From NCBI GenBank assembly GCA_001510575.1, contig LNGK01000003.1, forward strand, positions 2,333,369-2,397,368: a stretch of 64,000 bases of DNA. Direction: 5' to 3'. Within the stretch, counting starts at the first letter, position 1. Each line of letters begins with the position of its first letter. A program made the position numbers and the translations under genes. This document shows, one piece after another, positions 56,543 to 64,000 of this stretch. The notes beneath the pieces are model-generated. The model was given only the letters and a program-made list of their open reading frames with translations. It was not told where the DNA came from and did not search any database. The stretch is from Knoxdaviesia capensis (taxonomy: Eukaryota; Ascomycota; Sordariomycetes; Microascales; Gondwanamycetaceae).

Positions 56543-57329
56543 TGCGAAAGGAGCAAAAATGGTGGTGTTGGGGTGGAAGCAAAAAAAAAGAGCGCTGGAG
56601 TTGGTGGTTTGTGGCGGTAGGAAATCAATCGATCTAGGGGAGGGGAGAAGTGTTAGAATTGAGGGCGCTGGTGAACAATTTTTGTGCGGTATGGCGATAT
56701 TCAGTGGTGGTGATTCTGAGGTTTGTTCTGGGGGCCGGCAGAGCTGGTGATGGCTGCTGCTGAATGTTGCTGGAAATGATGTTGGGATGATAGAAGGTTT
56801 AGGGGAGAACGAAGAATTGCATCAATTGATCGTTTAGTGATGTTCTACGGGCGTACCTTTTAGGAGGGATGGGGAGAAAAAAAAAACGATTGTTGGGGGA
56901 GGAAGAAAAAAAAATAAAAAGAGAAGAGGAAAAAAAATCTACAGAGGGGAGAAGAGAGGGAAAAGAGGAAGAAGAGAGAGTTCAGAAGGTGTCGCAGATT
57001 CTGGCTGGGTTTTGGGGGGGCCTCGGGGGTTTATGTGACAGCAGGACAAGAACGCGATGGAGGCGCAATCAGTAAGAAAAAAAGAAGGAAAAAATCACAA
57101 CAACACAAGAAAGGTACTTGTTACAAGGTACCTCTGTAAAAACTAAAATCTTACTGGGCGGAGTTTTTTGGGCAGGAGCCAGAAAAAAAAAACACCAACC
57201 TGCCTGGCCCCAAAAATAATCAAATCACAGAAAAGAATAAAAGTCGGGCGCGTCCCGGCTATTTTACGTGCTAGTGGATTTTTCTGGTGTTTACAGTACG
57301 TACAGAAATTCTACAGCGTACAAGCTGCA

Positions 57330-57355
57330 GGGGGGGGGGGGGGGGNNNNNGGGGA
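57330..57355. other. poly-G run and assembly gap
   Basis: Sixteen G (57330-57345) are followed by five N (57346-57350) and more G. The true run length is unknown. Confidence 0.9.
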
Positions 57356-60300
57356 GGGGAAGGAGCGATGATGCGCATGACGGGGGGCCAAAAGTGTGTG
57401 GTCTTGTGCTGTGCCCAGCCTCCGCTAACAAAAGCGCTGAACGCCCGCTGAAGGCTGCTGTAGGAAACAGAGGCAACGTCAGCAGACTTGTGGCCGGGCG
57501 CGGTTTCTCGGGTGGTGGCTTCCCTTTCCAGGCGTGGGTTGCAGGGGGGAAGGAGGGCGGTTCGGGTTTTGTCGCCTTAACGGTCTTCAGATAATTGGCG
57601 CCTGAACGGGATCGCTGTCGACCGCTAGAAGCCGTGATCTGTTCTGTGCTGCCTGGGCCTGCTATAATTGGGCGCGTCTCGTACGTCGTACTTTGTGTGT
57701 CTCGCTTGAACGTTGTTCCGGTGCCGCTGAACCCTGGTGACAATCAGTAAAGGCAGTAAAGTGGCAGTAAAGTCCCAGATCACGGCTCTTGGCTCTGAGA
57801 AGGGACTCTCTGTTGCTCTATCTCTACTCTTCAGGCTACTCAGCACGTAAGTCCGACATCGTCAGCCCATGCCGTTTACTTCACCTCACAGCCATTCTTG
57901 ATCCAAGCAGCACAATCAGGACTCGTGTCAATCACTCTCTCGCTCACTGATCTTCTCTTTTCTTTTCCAGGCCCCCCACCCCCCTGGCCGATTTTCTTCT
58001 CTTTTTTTACTTTTACTTTTTTTTTTCTGGCTTCCCCATTTTGGTAATGGTGTCCCTCTTACTGATTTTGTGATCCTCTGATTCGGGTATCCAGCCTGTC
58101 CCCCCATTTCTCCCGCCTCCTCCATTCCCACCCCAACTGTCCCTTCTTTTCACACTTTTTGTCGCTGTAGCTGGTGTTGATGGTTCCCTTGTTTCTTCTT
58201 TGCTTCCAAGATCTGGTTCTCAGCTTCAGCTTCTAGATATGTTGCATCATATCGCACAATTGCTGTATCTTGTACGTACAGACGATTCTTTGACCACGTC
58301 CAACACTCCACTGTTAGAATCAGATGATGATACAAAAACGTTCTCGTCTGTTGATTCAAAATGAATTTGCAAATATTGATTGCACTGTAAACTCCCGTTC
58401 AAAAGCGAAGAATCAGCGAAACTTCCCACCATCTATCTGCTCATGTTACATACAAAACCAGGACGCGATACCTACCGAAACGGGCTTTGTTTTGATTCCA
58501 GCCCCCTACCACTTAGCAGACGCGTCTAAATCCCCAATCACAGCGAGTAAGGGCCATGCTGTAACGAGTTGGAATAAAATCTCCCAGGAAAGTCGCCGTG
58601 AAATTGCCGTTCCTAGGATAATTAATTGTCTTTATCTTCTACCCACTGATTTTTTCAGGGCGTCCACCCAATAAGACTCCAGTATTAGGTGCTACCCACT
58701 AAACGCTGCAGAAATTTTCGCAATCACCCACCACCCAGCTTTTTGGGAAAGACCGCCGCCAGAAGGAACAACAAACATCAGGTACCACCCACGGCCCCCC
58801 CCCCCTCCTTCCAAAAGACCCAAAACCCAAAAATACCAGCGGTATGGCTTCTGCGCCGTGTAATTTACAGCACGCCCCTATAGCCCAGGCGGTTGTGGTC
58901 CAGTGACTTGTGCATTTTCTGTCCTTTGGGCGGTTTCGCTTGTGCCTACTGCATCAGGTAACAATTTTGCCAGTGTTCAGCAGAACCGCCTCGGATTGAC
59001 AGTTTTGTAGATCTTGGAACTGAAGCACAGAATTCACAGGCCAGTGATCAAATGGCCCGGGCCTGAGTATCTCCAGTGAATACAATCAACAACATGTACG
59101 CATATTAGTCTACAACTACCACCTAAGCAGCAACCAGTTCCAAGCCTCTGCTCGACGTAATATCTGTATATCTTGTCCCCGTGTCTGCCAGTACTGTACT
59201 TATGTCGGAGGACCAAACTGTTATCTCGCAGGACCTGGCGAGCAACGCAAAGATAAGCATCTCTGGAATTCCAGGTCGGTCGCGCCTTCCACATTCGCCA
59301 ACAATGTCCATACCCCAGAGACTCGGGCTCTCTTCTTTCGTATTCTAGAAGCACCGTGACTGCCCTTCCCATTTATTCACTCATTCAGTTATATTTTCTA
59401 TAACAGGCCTCAACGAAGCAATACGAGCTTGTGTCCTCGTCTGTCCGTCCAGCGAGGCAACACAGCCAGTTCTGGATGACTTCACTCCTGTGTCACCAGA
59501 GCACAGGCCGATATGATTGCTGGTTTTAGTTTTTGGACACGCGTGTCCTTGTGAACCTGGGAAGGTCTGAATGGGCCTACATACATACATCTTTGTAGGT
59601 ACCTACACATGTCGTGCCTTTCTGGGAGCCTCGGATATGTTTTGTAACTTGTGGTCTCAGGCCGTCCCACGGTCCCACTGAGTCTGAAAAGCCAGCCTGA
59701 TAACGGTAATGCACACAACGCGTCTGGAGTCTTCGCCCTGTGCTTGCAGAGTCGAGAGTTGACTCACCAGAACACCTGCCCCGTAGCCCCGCGTATAGCA
59801 GCCTTCTGACACATATTTCCTGTTGGGCAGATCTCTGCCCAATTACGTCAACTCCAAGCTCGACATACTTCTTCTAGGTCTGCCGTCTTGATATCTTCAC
59901 CATCTTGATCCTCTCCCCATTACACATAGGGCGTAGAGTCGGTCCAGGTCTCGCGGTGCTCATACAGCTTTCATTTTCTGTAGTGTCATCCCTACAAGGT
60001 CAGATACGTGACACTGACAGCTCAGGGCCTTGGTGTTTGTCCATCGGCCAGCACCCTAGAAACCCCCACGCGTCACGTCCCAGCTCCAGTGATGCAACGA
60101 GGCCTTGATGTTCATCACAGCATATGAGATGCGTGTGCGTGTCTTCCTTAATATACCGGCCTAGGACCGGTAATTACACCTCTCGACCTCAGCTCGGAAA
60201 TAGAGTGTGTGTACACATACTCGTAGGAACAATGCAGGGCGAGGTATAAAAATGATATCCGCATTCGATAAGCGCACACCAACAACCCGGGAATAATGGA

Positions 60301-63253
60301 AGGAATATCTAAACAGAGTTCAGCACCTGTAGCTTGAAACCCGGATTTGGGGTCGTCATCCCGGCCCTATCGATGAACCTCAGCCCTGTCCTGTAGCTTA
60401 GCTACCTGGCTGTCTGTCCCGCAGGTACAGCACCGTCCTGCCGGATCCCCGGCCCTTCGAGATTGTTATTCCCAGATGTTCAACGGATGAGCCACGTAGT
60501 CGTGTGTTCTGATCGATCCCTCCAGATCCAGCATCCTAAGTTCATCGAGTGCGTTCAGCATTAAATCCCGGCCTTGGAGAGATATCAGTCACGAGTTAGT
60601 TGAAGGCCCTCCGCCAAGTCACGTCATGGCATTGTCTGTATGTACATGCATTGGATAGAGACAATCACAGGTGTCACGGGAGTGCCATTTCCTTCGAACC
60701 TGTTTCCTTGCCTAAGTCTTGGTTGCTGGCAGGTCGCGTGTCCCAACTCTCGGAAGACGACTGTTTGGGTTGGCTGTCAGATCTGAATATCCTAGATAGC
60801 CCACCCCGGCATCGGCATGGAATGCAGCCGTGTGGGGAAACCGGCCAGCCTTGGGGGGGAGGGGGGCGGGTTTCTAACCTTTCTTCAACCGATACCCCGG
60901 AGAGAAGGGAAGGCTGCCATGGGGGTGTAAGAGTCTCTCCATGGAATGGGCGCTATTCCAGGTGGTATACCACGTCTCGGGATATCCGTCCACTTCAGTG
61001 TCAACTTGAGTGTCATTCCGTAGTACTGGCAGCTATGCGTCTATAATCACCCCATCTGCTGAGGTAAAATCCAATACAGCTGTCAAGTCTAGAGGCTTGG
61101 AACACTCTATATGGCTGATATCCAGGCACCCTGAGCCCAGGCGAACTCCGCTAGACACCTGTCAAGTTTCAACGGGTGGTCGTATCTCTATTCTGTTTCT
61201 TTATGAGTACTATACAGGGCCATGCACACTCGTAGTGATCGCTAAGGCTTCTATGGGTGCTTTCCTGTCGGTACGTACTCGTAGGTCGGTAGCATGAAGT
61301 GATGGCGTCACAATACTCCTCGACATTGAGTTTACAGGCGTGTCATCCAACCCCTGCCACAAAACCACGCGTACTGTAGATGTTCGACGTCAACCGCTAT
61401 CCGGTGAACAGCCCACTCCAGGCCGGCCAGTACAGCAATCCTATTCTGTAAATGCCCGGTCGGATCCGCCAGGTCGATGTATGCCTTCCACTACGGGTAT
61501 CCTACTATCAGATAGAAATATCTTGACGACACCGCCAGTTCTTCGAGGAAAGACTAGTCCTTTCACCGCCTTGAGTCGTATCATAGGCTATTATGGCCCT
61601 CAGTAGCACAGCTCTACACTCTCTCAGAGAGGGCAAAAAACTAAATTCCATATAGCTCCTAATCAGCACAACATGCAGATGGTTCTGGGAGCAAACTAAC
61701 GGAGCAGAGGTATCAGAATGAACCGCAAGCAAACACCGAGAGGCTGACAGTTTGGGGCGGAACCGCGCGTTTCAAGGCAAGCAAAGCCCGCCATGCGCCA
61801 TGAGATATGACAAGCCACGTTTGTTTGGTTTTTTTTTTTTCTCCGCAATCCTCTCCCCGCGTCGATTTCCAGACACCACAGCCATGCCATGCCTAAATGG
61901 TATATAAATTTCTTTGAGTCAACATATCTTGGTATGTGGCTTCGATAGGTTTGACGGTTCTGCATAGGCGGCGGTTATAGAAGCAAGGTGTCTCTGTGGT
62001 GCTCTTACTGCCTCTGACCAACTGTCCTGGACTCAAGAAAAGTTATCTCTGTGGAGCCATCACCACCAGTTCTTACGCGCCGGCGCAGAACTAAGTTCTC
62101 CTCCGGCCAGGTCCCACTCCACTCGAGTAGTTCAGTCCAGAAGCTTGCCGTCCTAGTTTCAGGGGTCCATCAAAGAGATTCATTAGTGCACTTGTACTCG
62201 TCAGCTCTTTTCGGTGGGGAGAGGGCTTTTGCGCACAGAACAAGCCCAAACGATATTCTGGCTTGGTGGGTGGCCGGCGGCCCCTCTTTCTTTATCTATC
62301 AGAAACGGCTCCCTCCCAAGATAACCACCGCCAGGACTATACGGATACCACCCAGCATAAGAGCAACAGCCAGTGGACAAACGCAATTGGTGCGTCACTT
62401 CGCCGTCGTTCTTGTTCATGTTTGCGGGCTTGTCATCCTCTCTTTCAATGCTTCGTATTGCTATATGGCAGGCCGCCGGCCAGTGGCGTGAGGGGGTTCC
62501 TGAAACACCGTAAATTTCAGCAAACGGGGTCCTGAAAGACTCCGGCCCTGGCGTGCTATATCTGTCTTTCCAGACTTCGTCAGCTGTGCGGGCTTTTCTC
62601 ACCATCTGGACGGGCGAGCGAGAGATCACCGCGGTTGGATATCGTCTGCCCCGTTTTCTGGCCCCAGCTCACCCCAGCCTAGGCTAGGCTGCTTCAAAGA
62701 GTCCCAAACCCCACAACAGTCTGCAGTGTCTCTTCTCTTCGGTCTTTTGTCTGGATGTGTTAGTGATCGTCGTCCCAAGCTAACCGCATTGTTTGTATCT
62801 TCCAGGCCGTCAATGCTTGAGGATGCAAGTATAAGAAACTACCGTCGATAATCCTGCGTCTCTCAGCGGGCGCCTGGTGTCCCCGACAGAGAACAAGCCC
62901 CCTTCCAACCGTAGGTTCCCTCTTCAACCGCACACGTTGATTTATGCACGGGTTGGTCTCACGCCACCCCCCGTTTTCCTGCCCACGAGATCCAGCCCAG
63001 CACCAGAGACACATGCAAAAAAAAAAAAACGCAGCAAGCCCGACCACGACAGCTGAAAACTAGCCTCCTCTGAGGCAAACGACTGTTGTAAACGGGATGG
63101 TGGACTTTCTCCACGTCTTAGAACCACACCAGACGAGACCTGCTCTCTCTCTCTCTCTCCGTCTCTCGCCGAGGCTGCCATTGGCTGGATCTCTCAGGTC
63201 TTCTGGTATCAAAAAACGAAGACGGCAGAGAAAAGAATGAGATCAAACATGCA

Positions 63254-63280
63254 AGTGTGTGTGTGTGTGTGTGTGTGTGC
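63254..63280. repeat. (GT)n microsatellite
   Basis: About 13 GT units lie some 620 bp upstream of the HET-C homologue start. Confidence 0.9.
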
Positions 63281-63895
63281 CCGTGGTGGGAATCTCTCGT
63301 AAAACGACGGCATATCGCTGTAACCAGGGTAGTACACTATCCGGTGTAGTCGTATAATGGGGTTGTTGGGAGATCACCGATAGAACGATACGATAGTGGG
63401 TGGTGGGTTGAGAGGGAAGGAGCTACCCCTTCACCCCTCCCCCTCCCTCTCCCGATCGCTCCTTCCCTTGCTACCCCTCCGTCGCACTTGCCTCGCAGAC
63501 TGTCACAGACCAGTCTCGTTCGCGCCTTCCCACTCGTTTCTTTTGCTTTTTTTTTTTCACGGCAGTACGTACCCATCCTTCCTTCCTTGACTTTGGACTG
63601 GCTCTCAGGCTTTGACTACTGGGTTTTGGTTCTTAATCATTCTTATTCTTCTCCTTTTCTTGTGTTATTTCTTTCTTTTCTTCTTCTTCTTCTTATTTTC
63701 TTCCTCCTCTAAACTTCTTCCTCCCATCTCCTTTCCTCACCTTATCCAAACATCATTTGATCTCGGTGCTAGTCCACTGTGATCATCTTGCCTGTTCGTT
63801 TCAACTTGACTCCGATTCTCACCAGCTGAGACTCTTTTCCTTTTCGATTCTATCTGTCTTTTTTTTCGTGATACCCTTTCCAGATCGTCGACACA

Positions 63896-64000
63896 ATGTT
63901 GGACTCCCGGTCCTTCTTGCTGTTTGGTCTGGCGGTTGTGCTGTTTTACGTGCGTCCGGCACATGCTTTCGGTGCTGGAAACATCGCCAGCATCTCCAAG
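63896..64000 (+). CDS. het-c: HET-C heterokaryon incompatibility protein homologue, 5' end only
   Basis: The first 35 codons are visible before the window ends. The ATG at 63896 follows a CT-rich leader and an ACACAATG context. The peptide is a signal sequence (hydrophobic core about residues 7-18, cleavage probably after A-H-A at about residue 24). The mature start F-G-A-G-N-I-A-S-I-S-K is the highly characteristic beginning of the HET-C family. In Neurospora crassa het-c alleles control vegetative incompatibility. The family is present widely in filamentous fungi, so presence alone does not prove an incompatibility role. The allele-determining region lies outside the window. Confidence 0.85.
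   Translation, partial: MLDSRSFLLFGLAVVLFYVRPAHAFGAGNIASISK

Larger units (their letters stand above)
56543..63895. other. 7.35-kb divergent intergenic stretch between the HMG-box gene and HET-C
   Basis: A nearly pure purine tract at 56,869-56,977 is the CT-rich leader or promoter of the HMG-box gene. A poly-G run with a 5-N gap lies at 57,330-57,355. Several open frames of 70-150 codons between 58,000 and 62,700 have no recognisable domain, and many lack an ATG. A (GT)n microsatellite is at 63,254-63,280. From 63,420 to 63,740 the sequence is strongly pyrimidine-rich, a fungal-type leader for the HET-C homologue. Confidence 0.5.

Overview
The window is nuclear DNA of a filamentous ascomycete (Pezizomycotina; probably a Sordariomycete, but I cannot name the species). 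The evidence is short introns with GTRHGT donors and CTAAC-like branch sites, GC-rich conserved genes with long CT-rich leaders, a GPI-anchored DUF7707-type protein, the start of a HET-C homologue, and a retrotransposon mutated by RIP (repeat-induced point mutation). Fourteen genes plus one decayed retroelement can be supported.

Left part (1-31,900), a core-like chromosome arm: the 3' end of an unknown gene; UTP11 (90S pre-ribosome) divergent from a GH47 alpha-1,2-mannosidase; a CDP-alcohol phosphotransferase for the last step of PC/PE synthesis; a secreted glycoprotein of the DUF6454 type; a cysteine-rich GPI-anchored DUF7707-type protein; then about 9.4 kb with no recognisable gene; then BTA1, the fused betaine-lipid (DGTS) synthase. 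The phosphotransferase and BTA1 make alternative membrane lipids from diacylglycerol.

Middle part (about 31,900-47,400), an accessory island with a different character: three small intronless genes encoding unrelated N-termini joined to the same C-terminal RanBP2-type zinc finger, which ends two residues after its last cysteine; a complete Ty1/copia LTR retrotransposon (36,004-41,648; 343-bp LTRs, 5-bp target duplication GCTAG) in which RIP has removed practically every CpA/TpG; and an intronless 854-codon gene with a coiled coil, a possible PD-(D/E)xK nuclease-like region and a protein-kinase-like domain, the layout of fungal Crinkler-type effectors. The zinc-finger family with its neighbours is the best candidate here for something undescribed.

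Right part (47,400-64,000), core-like again: ADA3/NGG1 (SAGA), urease (four exons, the first coding seven residues), an HMG-box protein, a long gene-poor stretch with a 5-N assembly gap, and the first 35 codons of a HET-C homologue running off the end. No tRNA, rRNA or CRISPR array was found.
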